Assembly: GCA_035295665.1 (NCBI GenBank) | Contig: DATGIQ010000319.1 | Coordinates: 1-20,486, forward strand | DNA: 20,486 nucleotides | DNA from: DATGIQ01 sp035295665 | Lineage (GTDB): Bacteria > Planctomycetota > Planctomycetia > Gemmatales > Gemmataceae | Reading direction: 5' to 3' | Shown here: positions 6,998 through 15,384 of the stretch, one piece after another | Layout: each line of letters starts with the position of its first letter | Numbering within the stretch: position 1 is the stretch's first letter | Notes under the pieces: generated by a model | What the model was told of the DNA's origin: nothing | Seen by the model: only the letters and a program-made list of their open reading frames with translations | The model's database searches: none | Program-made: the position numbers and the translations under genes

Positions 6998-9900
6998 CTA
7001 AGAACCAGCGTCAAGTTCCGATCCGCCTTGCCGTAAAGGTTGTCTGGAATGCGATGGGACTGCATGAGCAAGTTTCCGCCGCCGTTGCCACAGCAAGAGT
7101 CCTCCGAATAGCAGGCCTGCGCCGATCAGCGCAACTGTCTTTGCGGAGGCCGCCGCCTGCCCGGTAACTTTGGGATAGTGCGATTCGGGGTAATCTCCAG
7201 CTGGGCCATGGGGCCCGTCGTGCAATGCCATCTGGATTACCTGGGCCAGGTGTAAAGGCTGGCGATCCGTGGTCTGGGCGACTTGCTCGATGCAACTGAA
7301 GCCGTTTGCAATAATGAGCTCGTCCTTGGGCGCGTGCCGGACGGCGGGGAGCAACGCCAATTCGCCGACCGCCACGGAAGTCTCGTAATGCTCTCGCTCG
7401 AAGCCGAACGAGCCGGCCATGCCGCAGCAGCCATCGTCGAGCACCTGAAAGTCGAGGCCGAGCTTCTCGAGGACCGCCTGCTCGTCGTCCAATTTCATGA
7501 CCGCCTTGTGGTGGCAGTGAACATGGACCAAGGCTTTACGCTGGAGCCGCGGCGGCTGGTAATGGTCCACCTTCTTGTTGAGGAACTCACTGAGCAGGAA
7601 TGTCTGCTGTTCCAACCGCTTGGCATCCTCATCCTTGGGAAAGAGGCTCGTCAACTCATCCCGAAAGACGGCCACGCAACTTGGCTCCATCCCTACGACC
7701 GGGATGCCGGCCCGGATGTACGGCCGCAGGGTTTCCAGGATCCCGCGGAGCAGCGACTTGGCCGTGTCCACCATTCCGAAATCGTAAAGCGGGCGACCAC
7801 AGCAGAGGGAGGCCACCGGGACCAAGACCTGGAAGCCGGCCGCTTCGAGTACCTCCACCGTTGCCTTGCCGACTTCGGGGTGAAAGTGGTTGTTGAACGT
7901 GTCGGGCCAGAGGATCACCTGGGGCTTGGCCTCGTTTCGAGGGCCACGCCGGCGGAACCACTCCTTGAAGGTTTGTGGTGCGAAGGCGGGCATCCGCCGT
8001 TGGGATGCGATGCCCCCCATCCACTTCACCAAGTTACGGAGGACCGGCGCTTCGCCGATTAAGTTCACCAGTCCCGGGGCATACGCCGCCAAGCGAGCCC
8101 ACCAGTAAATCAGCCCCATCGAGTACGCGTGCCGCGGCCGCAGTCGGCCCTCGTAATAATGCGATAGGAATTCGGCCTTGTAAGTGGCCATATCGACGTT
8201 GACGGGACAGTCGCTCTTGCAACCCTTGCAGGCCAGGCACAAATCGAGCGCTTCCCGGACCGGCTCCGACTTCCAGCCGCCGCCCAGGGGGTTGCCCTGA
8301 AGCATCTCGAACAGCAGATGAGCCCGGCCGCGGGTCGAGTGCATTTCCTCATGCGTCACCCGGTAGCTGGGACACATGGTGCCGCCCTCGACTCGGCGAC
8401 ATTCGCCGACCCCGACACAGCGGAGCGTCACCCGGCCGAAGTTGTCTCGGTCTGCCGGAAAATGAAAATGCGTCTGGACTGCGGGTGGATGGTACGCGGT
8501 CCCCAGCCGCAGGTTCTGCGTGGGATCATAGGGCCGGACGACTTTGCCGGGGTTCATCTTCCACGCGGGGTCCCAGATTGCTTTGAATTCCTCAAACGCC
8601 CGGATCATCTCCGGGCCGTACATCTTGGGCAGCATCGCCGCCTTGGATTGCCCGTCGCCATGCTCGCCGGAGAGCGAACCGCCATAGGACACGACCAAGT
8701 CCGCCGCCTCATCCAGGAAGCGTCGAAACGTTTGGATCCCTTCGGCGGTTTCCAGATCGAAATCGATGCGCGTGTGGATGCAGCCCTGACCGAAGTGACC
8801 GTACAGGTCACAGGCATAATCGAACTTGTCCAGCAGCTTCCGCAAATCGCGGAGGTAGCGCCCCACTTTCTCGGGCGGCACCGAGGAGTCCTCCCAGCCC
8901 TCCCAGGTAATTTTCTTCTGGGGCACATGGGCGGTCGCCCCCAGTCCAGAGCGACGCACCGTCCAGATTTTTTTCTCGTCGTCCTCCTTGTCGTAAAGCT
9001 TCATGCTGGGCGGGTTGCCCTGTTTCTGGAGACGGTCCATTAATCGGTGGGCCTGCGCATCCGCCTCCTGTTTCGTCTCCGCGCCGAACTCGACCAGCAG
9101 CCAGCCGGCCCCCTTGGGCAGGAGTTTCAGAGCGTCGGGATGGATGTGCATGGCCTTCATGTCTTTCACGAGCCGGTCGTCCATACCCTCCAGCCCAACG
9201 GGCTTGGCTTCCAGCACTTCAGGGATATGGTCGCCGGCGTGGTAGACATCGGGATAGCCAAGCACCAGGAGAGAGCGGGCCGGCGGACTCCACACGAGCC
9301 GCACGGTCGCCTCCAGCACGAGGATCAGCGTGCATTCCGATCCGACCAATGCCTTGGCCACGTCGAATCCCTTTTCGGGGAGCAACCAGGGCAAGTTGTA
9401 GCCCGAGACCCGCCGGGGAATGTCGGGGAACTTCGCACGGATCAGATCGGCGTACTTGTCCCGGAAAGCCTTGAGCCGGGCGTAAATCTCCCCGCGCCGG
9501 CCGCCGCCCCGGATAATCCCTTCCAGCTCCTCTTCAGGATGCTTACCCACGCGCATGCGTGTGCCGTCGTAAAGGAGCACGTCCAGTTCTTCGACATTGT
9601 CATCGGTCTTCCCGGCCATCACGGAGTGTACGCCACAGGAGTTGTTGCCGATCATTCCTCCGAGCGTGCAATGGTTGTGCGTGGACGGGTCTGGACCGAA
9701 GGTGAGGTGATGTTTTTCGGCGGCCCCGCGCAGGAAATCCAAGACGCAACCGGGTTGTACGCGCGCCCGCTTCCTGGCGGGGTCGAGCTCCAGGATGCTG
9801 CGCATGTACTTGGAGAAGTCCAGGACGACCGCGACGTTGCAGCACTGCCCGCAGAGGCTCGTGCCGCCTCCCCGGCCCAGTACGGGTGCTCCAAATCGAC

Positions 9901-10144
9901 GCGCGGCAGCAACCATTTCGATCACATCCTCCACATCCCGGGGCATCACGACGCCGATGGGCACCTGACGATAATTGGAGGCGTCGGTGGCGTACAGCGC
10001 TCGACTGCCATCGTCGAAGCGAACCTCACCCTTCAGACGATGTCGCAGCTCCTCGGCCAGCCCATGGGCATCCACGTTGGCAACCTCAATGGGACGTGTC
10101 GGTTGGCCGAGCCGGCCGGCATCTAAGCTAAGCATGGTGGTCAT
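6998..10144 (-). CDS. FAD-linked oxidase/4Fe-4S/CCG-domain fusion protein (YdiJ-like 2-hydroxyacid dehydrogenase)
   Basis: This fusion of about 1048 residues resembles YdiJ-type D-2-hydroxyacid dehydrogenases. Residue numbers count from the ATG at 10144. The order is a PCMH-type FAD-binding domain (about 40-290, with GRGGGTSLCGQC at 90-101 and NHCTLGGMIGNNSCG at 157-171), the FAD-linked oxidase C-terminal domain (to about 535, with SGEHGDGQSKAAM), a ferredoxin-like region (Cys576, 582, 591 and the quartet CLACKGCKSDCP at 636-647), and two CCG cysteine motifs (781-782 and 906-907) as in GlpC/LutA proteins. It would oxidise a 2-hydroxyacid and pass electrons through Fe-S clusters to a carrier. 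Unusually, the C-terminus has a hydrophobic helix (about 1002-1019) followed by WQRRRK, a likely membrane anchor. The start at 10144 avoids overlap with the upstream stop at 10177. GAGGAG lies 11 bases before it, slightly far. The frame is open to 10192. Confidence 0.9.
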   Translation of the reverse strand: MTTMLSLDAGRLGQPTRPIEVANVDAHGLAEELRHRLKGEVRFDDGSRALYATDASNYRQVPIGVVMPRDVEDVIEMVAAARRFGAPVLGRGGGTSLCGQCCNVAVVLDFSKYMRSILELDPARKRARVQPGCVLDFLRGAAEKHHLTFGPDPSTHNHCTLGGMIGNNSCGVHSVMAGKTDDNVEELDVLLYDGTRMRVGKHPEEELEGIIRGGGRRGEIYARLKAFRDKYADLIRAKFPDIPRRVSGYNLPWLLPEKGFDVAKALVGSECTLILVLEATVRLVWSPPARSLLVLGYPDVYHAGDHIPEVLEAKPVGLEGMDDRLVKDMKAMHIHPDALKLLPKGAGWLLVEFGAETKQEADAQAHRLMDRLQKQGNPPSMKLYDKEDDEKKIWTVRRSGLGATAHVPQKKITWEGWEDSSVPPEKVGRYLRDLRKLLDKFDYACDLYGHFGQGCIHTRIDFDLETAEGIQTFRRFLDEAADLVVSYGGSLSGEHGDGQSKAAMLPKMYGPEMIRAFEEFKAIWDPAWKMNPGKVVRPYDPTQNLRLGTAYHPPAVQTHFHFPADRDNFGRVTLRCVGVGECRRVEGGTMCPSYRVTHEEMHSTRGRAHLLFEMLQGNPLGGGWKSEPVREALDLCLACKGCKSDCPVNVDMATYKAEFLSHYYEGRLRPRHAYSMGLIYWWARLAAYAPGLVNLIGEAPVLRNLVKWMGGIASQRRMPAFAPQTFKEWFRRRGPRNEAKPQVILWPDTFNNHFHPEVGKATVEVLEAAGFQVLVPVASLCCGRPLYDFGMVDTAKSLLRGILETLRPYIRAGIPVVGMEPSCVAVFRDELTSLFPKDEDAKRLEQQTFLLSEFLNKKVDHYQPPRLQRKALVHVHCHHKAVMKLDDEQAVLEKLGLDFQVLDDGCCGMAGSFGFEREHYETSVAVGELALLPAVRHAPKDELIIANGFSCIEQVAQTTDRQPLHLAQVIQMALHDGPHGPAGDYPESHYPKVTGQAAASAKTVALIGAGLLFGGLLLWQRRRKLAHAVPSHSRQPLRQGGSELDAGS

Positions 10145-10176
10145 GAGTTTCTGGTCTCCTCGGTTCTGCATTCCTT

Positions 10177-11298
10177 CTAGCCGGAGGCCCATATGCGGAA
10201 GCGCTCGGCGTCGGGGCGTTTGAACTCCAGCCCGAGTCCCGGCCGCGACAGGTCGGGGCGCAGCTCTCCTTCCACCGGGCTGAGCGCCCCCTCAAAGAGC
10301 AGGTGCTCGATGCGCACATGATCGTGGAAGTATTCGAGATGTCGGAACGGGATCACGGCACAGCAGGGGTGGACGTGTAGCGACGGGCCACAATGGGCCG
10401 ACAGCGGCAGAGAGCGGGCCTGGCACAGGGTCCCAACGTGGAGAAAGCCACTGATACCGGCGCAGCGGGTGGCATCGGCCTGGAGTACATCCACGGCTCC
10501 TGCCTCCAGCATCCGACGAAAGTACCACAGGTCGTAGCCATACTCGCCCGCGGCTATCTCCATGCCGGCCGGCCCGCGATCACGGATCAGGCACAGCCCC
10601 TCCAGGTCATCGGACGAAACCGGTTCCTCGAACCAGCTCACGCCCAGTTCAGCGAAGGCGGCTGCCTGGGCCAGGGCTTGCTTGCGGCTATAGGCGCCAT
10701 TGGCGTCCACGAAGAGCTCGACGTCCGGACCGATCGCCTCCCGTGCCGCCTTGACCCGGGCCAGGTCATCCTCCGGGTGGGTACCGATCTTCATTTTTAC
10801 GCGCGGGATCCCCTGGTCGGCCCAACTCCCTAGCTGCCGCTGTAGCTGGGACACGGAGTAGGAAGTGAAGCCGCCGCTGCCGTAGACGGGGGCGCCTCGT
10901 CGGGCGGCCCCAAGCAATTTGACCAACGGCAGGCCGAGCAGCTGGGCCTTCAGGTCCCACAAGCACGCATCGACGGCCGCGATTGCCATCGAGCACACGC
11001 CAGGCCGGCCAAGGTTGCGGATGGCGTGGACCATGGCCGCCCAGGCACCCGGGATGTCAAGTGCATCGCGCCCGCGGATCACACCGGCCAGCAGCTCGTC
11101 CACCAAGTGTGCGGACGCGACGTTGGCGTAGCTGTATCCCAAGCCGCGGCTGCCTCCCGCGCTCGCTTCGACCAGTACGAGTGTCGTCTTGTCCCAGGCG
11201 TAAGTACCGTCAGACTCGGGCAAGTCCGTTGGGATGGTGTAGGCGGATACCTTGATCGTCTCTACGCGAACACCTGCTTTGCACCCCATATCAGGCAT
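10177..11298 (-). CDS. Mandelate racemase/muconate lactonizing enzyme family protein (enolase superfamily)
   Basis: The protein has about 373 residues and the enolase-superfamily barrel. Catalytic residues (numbered from the ATG at 11298) are the KMK pair Lys168/Lys170, metal ligands Asp198 (VDANGAY), Glu224 (WFEEP) and Glu252 (AAGEYGYD), and an Asp275-His302 dyad (QADATR, SAHCGP). The 27-residue spacing of the dyad equals that of mandelate racemase (Asp270-His297). This places the protein in the MR subgroup, whose members are mostly sugar-acid dehydratases, racemases or cycloisomerases. The exact substrate cannot be read from sequence. GAAGGGA lies about eight bases before the ATG, and a GTG two codons earlier is too close to it. 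The gene ends 32 bases before the FAD/Fe-S oxidase start and begins 40 bases after the small membrane gene, which suggests cotranscription and a shared catabolic route for a hydroxy acid. Confidence 0.9.
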   Translation of the reverse strand: MPDMGCKAGVRVETIKVSAYTIPTDLPESDGTYAWDKTTLVLVEASAGGSRGLGYSYANVASAHLVDELLAGVIRGRDALDIPGAWAAMVHAIRNLGRPGVCSMAIAAVDACLWDLKAQLLGLPLVKLLGAARRGAPVYGSGGFTSYSVSQLQRQLGSWADQGIPRVKMKIGTHPEDDLARVKAAREAIGPDVELFVDANGAYSRKQALAQAAAFAELGVSWFEEPVSSDDLEGLCLIRDRGPAGMEIAAGEYGYDLWYFRRMLEAGAVDVLQADATRCAGISGFLHVGTLCQARSLPLSAHCGPSLHVHPCCAVIPFRHLEYFHDHVRIEHLLFEGALSPVEGELRPDLSRPGLGLEFKRPDAERFRIWASG

Positions 11299-11338
11299 GG
11301 CCACGTTCCCTTCGGCGCCTGTTGTGCCGCCTCCTCTG

Positions 11339-11569
11339 CTAGCCGTGCTTGGATTCGCTTGTGAAGATCAGCGCCTGCCGCGTCCACTGGGCTTCCAGTC
11401 GTGCCTGCTCCTCTGGAACCAGCCAGGCGTGTGCACCGACATGGGTCCGTTTCCGTCGGTGTGCGTGGGCTCGTGCCCAGGTGGCGTACAGTGTGGCTCC
11501 CATGCCGAGCCCCAAGAGGACGGCCAGTCCTCCGTCCGCCTGCCAGCTTCGGTGTCCGTCGTACGTCAT
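11339..11569 (-). CDS. Small single-pass membrane protein
   Basis: This 76-residue protein has one predicted transmembrane helix at about 14-31 (GLAVLLGLGMGATLYATWA). A very basic stretch (ARAHAHRRKRTH) follows, which would hold the C-terminal half in the cytoplasm. The tail contains PEEQARLEAQWTRQAL, a probable amphipathic helix. I do not recognise a family. That it is real is supported by AGGAG seven bases before the ATG and by its tight fit between two minus-strand genes: 88 bases after the ThDP enzyme stop and 40 bases before the enolase-superfamily gene. It could be a small accessory or anchor subunit for one of the neighbouring enzymes, but nothing in the sequence shows this directly. 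Confidence 0.65.
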   Translation of the reverse strand: MTYDGHRSWQADGGLAVLLGLGMGATLYATWARAHAHRRKRTHVGAHAWLVPEEQARLEAQWTRQALIFTSESKHG

Positions 11570-11657
11570 GATCGGCTCCTCGTTAACCCGAGCATCTGTT
11601 CACACTGTCGAGTGCTTCGCCCTGTGTTGTGCGGATCGTTGAACGAATCCCTCACCG

Positions 11658-13412
11658 CTAGACCACCTCCCGGACCTGTTGCTTCACCACGTTCTTGAGG
11701 ATGGCCCAGCGATTCTTTTCGCCGCGAACCAGCGACTCGGCAAACTTCCAGGCTTGTTCCATCGTCGCGTGCCCCGGCATCAGAGGCTCATTCGGATCCA
11801 CCACGGCTTCAACGACCGCCGGTCCCGGATGGGCAAAGGCTTGACCCAACACTTCCTCGGCCTGACCTGGTTCCTCGAGACGGAACCCGGCCGCTCCACA
11901 GGCGCGGGCATACAGCGCAAAATCCAGGGGCTGGAGCGTGACGCCAAACTCCGGATTGCCTTCGAATACCATTTGCTCCCACTTGATCTGTCCGAGCGTG
12001 TTGTTCTTGATGACGATCACCTTGACGGGCAGCTGATACTTCACGAGGGTCAGCATCTCGCCCATGAGCATGGTGAACCCACCGTCGCCGGCGAGGCAGA
12101 CGACCTGCCGCCCCGGGTAGGCCACCGCCGCGGCCACGCTGTAGGGTAAACCGTTGCCCATCGTGGCCAACATGCCGGAGCTGGAGAACAACATCTGCTT
12201 GCGGATCGTCACGTACCGCGCTGCCAACGTAGTCACGGTGCCACAGTCCGTGGTCACGATGGCATCATCGGCAAGGAACCGGTCCAGGTGGTAAGCTACC
12301 ACCTCCGGCTTGAGCGGCTTGTCTTGCCACGTGCCGCGCCTGCGGAGGAGTTCTCTCCACTTCTCCATTCCCTTCTGGGCCTTCTCCAGAAAACTGCGGT
12401 CTGTTTTCCTCTGGATAAGCGGGAGAAGAGCCTGGAGCGTGGATTTGCAGTCGCCCACGAGCCCCACGTCCGGGGGGTAACGGAGCCCGATCCGTGTCGG
12501 ATCAAGGTCGATCTGGACGCATCGAGCTTGGCCGGGCTTGGGGTAGAACTCCATGTAGGGGAAGCTGCTGCCGGCGATCAGGAGCGTGTCACATGCCTGC
12601 ATGGCATCCTGCGAGGGCGCAGTTCCGAGCAACCCCAGACCGCCTGTGGTATAGGGACTCTCGTCCGGCACCACGCCCTTGCCGAGCAGCGGCTTGATCA
12701 CCGGCCCGCCCACGAGATCCGCCAGCTGGAGCACTTCGTTGCGGGCACCCAAGCAGCCGCGGCCGGCCATGATCGCCGTCTTGGAGCCGCGGTTAAGGAG
12801 GTCAGCGGCGGCTTGGAGGAGTTCTTGCGCGGGCAAGGGCGCCGGGGGAACGAAGAGGTCAGCACTGTGGGAGGCAATATTGGCCTTAGAGCGAACCGCA
12901 TCCGAGGCGTCCCATTCCTGCACATCCTTGGGAATCGTGACGTGGGCCACGGTGCGCCGTGCCAGCGCGGTCTTGATCGCCTCATCCACAACGTTGGTGA
13001 CATGAGCGGGACCCATGATCCGCTCGTTGTAGGCGGCGACATCCGCGAACAGCTTATCGAGGTCTACATCTTGCTGGTAGTTCGTGCCGATGAGATCGTG
13101 GAACGTGTGCCCGGTGATGGCCAGGACCGGTTGACCATCGCACTTGGCATCATAAAGGCCGTTCAAGAGATGAACACCGCCAGGTCCTGAAGTGGCTAGG
13201 CATACTCCGAGCCGGCCCGTGTACTTGGCATAGCCGCACGCAGCAAAGGCCGCCGCCTCTTCATGCCGCACCTGGATAAACCTCAGCTTCTCCTGGTGAG
13301 TGCGCAGGGCCTCAAAGATGCCGTTGACGCCATCGCCAGGGAACCCGAAGATCGTGTCCACGCCCCAGTCAATCAGCCGCTCAATCAGGAGGTCGGCCGC
13401 AGTTGTTGCCAT
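11658..13412 (-). CDS. Thiamine-diphosphate-dependent enzyme, pyruvate oxidase (PoxB)-like
   Basis: This 584-residue protein has the three-domain ThDP fold of the PoxB/acetolactate synthase group. The N-terminal Pyr domain has FGFPGDGVNGIFEAL and the catalytic Glu51 (RHEEAAAFA). The middle domain (about 190-340) is the FAD/Rossmann-like domain. The C-terminal PP domain has the ThDP/Mg motif GDGGFTML at 442-449 closing with NN at 470-471. The length is close to E. coli PoxB (572), which oxidatively decarboxylates pyruvate to acetate and CO2 and reduces quinone. Acetolactate synthase or another 2-oxoacid decarboxylase is the main alternative. The C-terminal tail (AILKNVVKQQVREVV) is amphipathic and could bind membrane, as PoxB does, but this is inference. 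AAGGAG lies about nine bases before the ATG. It sits 85 bases after the glycoamylase-like gene. Confidence 0.88.
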   Translation of the reverse strand: MATTAADLLIERLIDWGVDTIFGFPGDGVNGIFEALRTHQEKLRFIQVRHEEAAAFAACGYAKYTGRLGVCLATSGPGGVHLLNGLYDAKCDGQPVLAITGHTFHDLIGTNYQQDVDLDKLFADVAAYNERIMGPAHVTNVVDEAIKTALARRTVAHVTIPKDVQEWDASDAVRSKANIASHSADLFVPPAPLPAQELLQAAADLLNRGSKTAIMAGRGCLGARNEVLQLADLVGGPVIKPLLGKGVVPDESPYTTGGLGLLGTAPSQDAMQACDTLLIAGSSFPYMEFYPKPGQARCVQIDLDPTRIGLRYPPDVGLVGDCKSTLQALLPLIQRKTDRSFLEKAQKGMEKWRELLRRRGTWQDKPLKPEVVAYHLDRFLADDAIVTTDCGTVTTLAARYVTIRKQMLFSSSGMLATMGNGLPYSVAAAVAYPGRQVVCLAGDGGFTMLMGEMLTLVKYQLPVKVIVIKNNTLGQIKWEQMVFEGNPEFGVTLQPLDFALYARACGAAGFRLEEPGQAEEVLGQAFAHPGPAVVEAVVDPNEPLMPGHATMEQAWKFAESLVRGEKNRWAILKNVVKQQVREVV

Positions 13413-13497
13413 TGCAGGGTCTCCTTGTTAGCACCTCGAGAATTCAGATCGTTCGCCGCACCAGGCCTGAACCTTGCCCGTTCCTGTGGGACACCGC

Positions 13498-14922
13498 TCA
13501 TGGAGCCGTAGGGGTCCTACCAGAGGATCGGTGTTTGCCACGATTTGCGATCCCAGCCGCGCCACGGGGTTTATCGGCTGACTGCTTTCGTCCGGCTCGC
13601 ACAGGCAGCAGCCGCCCGGAGTGGTGCGTCCCTAACCATCCCCCCGCGAAGCCAGCGCGCCGCAGCCCCCGTACCAAGTACGGGCATTGCCGCATGAGGC
13701 GCCAAACCGTGCCCGCCCGGAAATTCTCAATCATCAAGACGATCGGACCCTGGTTCAGGCCGTAATGCCAGGGCGTGACCCAGCAGCACGGATGGTCGGA
13801 CTCTTCCCGATACGTCAAGTTGAACGTGCCCTTGTAGCCGTAGGGGTTCGTCACGCGGAGCTTTAGCTCATCAAAATGCCGCAAGGCAGGCAGAACAATC
13901 TCTGGCGCAAACGGAAGCGCGGCGACTACAGCCCAGGGGGCGAGCGTGCCGTCGTCCGGGCCATCGGGCACACCCCTCGCCGCGTAACCGAAAAAGCGCC
14001 GCAGTTTCCCCTTGATCCGGCGGGTCACCCAGCCAGGGCCGTCGCTGGCGGTGATACCCCAGCAGTTTTCCCCGTAACCCTCAAACTGGCGGGGATTGTG
14101 CACCGCATACCGCTGTTGCACGTAGGTCGCGCGCCGACTGTTTTCGAAGTAATCGATGCAGTGGCCGCGCATGTATTCGTCTTGAATCCCTCGGAAGTCC
14201 ACCCACAGATGGGAGAGCTGGTGGGTAAAAAGCGGGCCCGCGTAGAGCAGCTCGCGGTCGTAGATTTTTCTCCACTGATACGTCGAGGCCCAAGCCGTGT
14301 AACTCTCCTCGGAGAGGGGATGGGTCGGAGACCCGAGCCCGAGCAAATAGACGAGCAGTGCTTCATCATAACCCTGCCATCGATACGGCAGAAACCCAGT
14401 CTCCGGCCTCCAACCGTGCGTGACCGTGGCCCCTTCATTCTGGGCCCAGGGCCAGTCCGCACGCCGGTAGAGCTCATCGGCTACGGTACGGATCTCGTGG
14501 TCAGCACGCGCATCGTCCTGGAAATAAGCGGCAGCGGCCAGCATGCCCGCCAGCAAGAAGGTGCTGTCGATCGTCGAAAGTTCGCAGTTCCATACTCGCT
14601 TTCCGCTTTTCATGTCCAGGAAGTGGTAGTAGAAGCCCTTGTAGCCCGTTGCCTGCGCGTCCGTTCCCTGGACGCTGCGGCGGAAAAATCGCAGTGTGGC
14701 GAGTGTCCGCTCGATAGCCTCGGTCCGGCTAATGAATCCTCGTTCAACACCAACCGGGTAGGCCGCCAAGGCTAATCCCACCGCCGCGATGCTGGCCGGA
14801 GCACCCGCTTGCGTTTTGTCCGCAATGAGTCCGTTTGCGGGATTGGCCTCGTGGATGAAATAGTCAAAGGTCTCGCGCTGCAAGGCATCGAGCGCTTCCG
14901 GTGTTAGCTTGGGCTGGCTCAT
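13498..14922 (-). CDS. Glycoamylase-like domain protein
   Basis: The protein has about 474 residues and matches the glycoamylase-like group (alpha/alpha-barrel; the domain also occurs in cyclic beta-glucan synthases and outer-membrane-associated proteins). Typical segments are ALQRETFDYFIHEANPANGL near the N-terminus, GYKGFYYHFLDM, STIDSTFLLAGML, GWRPETGFLPYRWQGYDEAL, the FTHQLSHLWVDFRGI region and YGENCWGITASDGPGW. The role is probably hydrolysis of a glucan or other oligosaccharide. No signal peptide is visible at the chosen start, so it may be cytoplasmic. The ATG at 14922 is preceded by GGAGG about nine bases upstream. The frame is open to 14964, but that extension has no ribosome-binding site. 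The last 60 residues or so (RAGFAGG onward) are basic, low in hydrophobics and probably disordered. It would be the first gene of the long minus-strand cluster. Confidence 0.85.
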   Translation of the reverse strand: MSQPKLTPEALDALQRETFDYFIHEANPANGLIADKTQAGAPASIAAVGLALAAYPVGVERGFISRTEAIERTLATLRFFRRSVQGTDAQATGYKGFYYHFLDMKSGKRVWNCELSTIDSTFLLAGMLAAAAYFQDDARADHEIRTVADELYRRADWPWAQNEGATVTHGWRPETGFLPYRWQGYDEALLVYLLGLGSPTHPLSEESYTAWASTYQWRKIYDRELLYAGPLFTHQLSHLWVDFRGIQDEYMRGHCIDYFENSRRATYVQQRYAVHNPRQFEGYGENCWGITASDGPGWVTRRIKGKLRRFFGYAARGVPDGPDDGTLAPWAVVAALPFAPEIVLPALRHFDELKLRVTNPYGYKGTFNLTYREESDHPCCWVTPWHYGLNQGPIVLMIENFRAGTVWRLMRQCPYLVRGLRRAGFAGGWLGTHHSGRLLPVRAGRKQSADKPRGAAGIANRGKHRSSGRTPTAP

Positions 14923-15384
14923 GGCGGAATGCCTCCACACCTCACTCCCGGTGTGAAGCTGCACTCATCGGCCTGGTCCCTGGCCTGTATCAGTGTCTTG
15001 GTAATGGGATGAAACTGGACAGTGCCCACGCAATTACCCCTGTCCGATGGCGAGAACCTCATGCTCTTGCGGAGCCTTGTTCTCCCGCGATGGAACTCCA
15101 ACATTCTTTTTTGTGCAAATGGAGCGCCAAAGTTGACTGGGGCCGTGGACGGGTTCAATCCTATCCAAAATGCGATGGCAGACTCTTCCCGCGCGGGATT
15201 GCTCACGACCACGCGGCCTGCTGAACACTTGATGATGATCGAGGCAAGCCGGGCGGCGTCGAACAGAACCTGTTATGCGCAGTGTTGGTTGACTCGCTCG
15301 GTTGCGATTGGGCTATCATCTCTTTCGATGAGCAGGAAGGATTCCGAAGCGGAGAATCTGCTTGCTTGCCCGACACGAAAGAAT
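14923..15384. other. Gene-free stretch between glycoamylase and methyltransferase genes
   Basis: These 462 bases contain no coding region I can support. A plus-strand frame (from 15022) and several minus-strand frames are open, but they have no ribosome-binding site and no recognisable content, and the plus frame runs antisense into the methyltransferase gene. The short inverted repeat AACAG-AAC-CTGTT at about 15259-15271 is probably chance. The promoter of the minus-strand cluster should lie here, but I cannot point to convincing hexamers. Confidence 0.45.

Noticed and set aside
7283..10126. Plus-strand open frames of about 240-360 codons opposite the FAD/Fe-S gene
   Set aside because: They mirror a GC-rich coding gene whose motifs are unmistakable on the minus strand. 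They show no domains or start signals of their own.
12288..13190. A 300-codon plus-strand frame opposite the PoxB-like gene
   Set aside because: It is antisense to conserved ThDP-enzyme motifs and is typical of GC-rich shadow frames.
15250..15285. GTTATGC preceded by a short inverted repeat, reminiscent of an integron attC end
   Set aside because: The GTTRRRY core does not match, there is no paired complementary end at attC distance, and no integrase is present.
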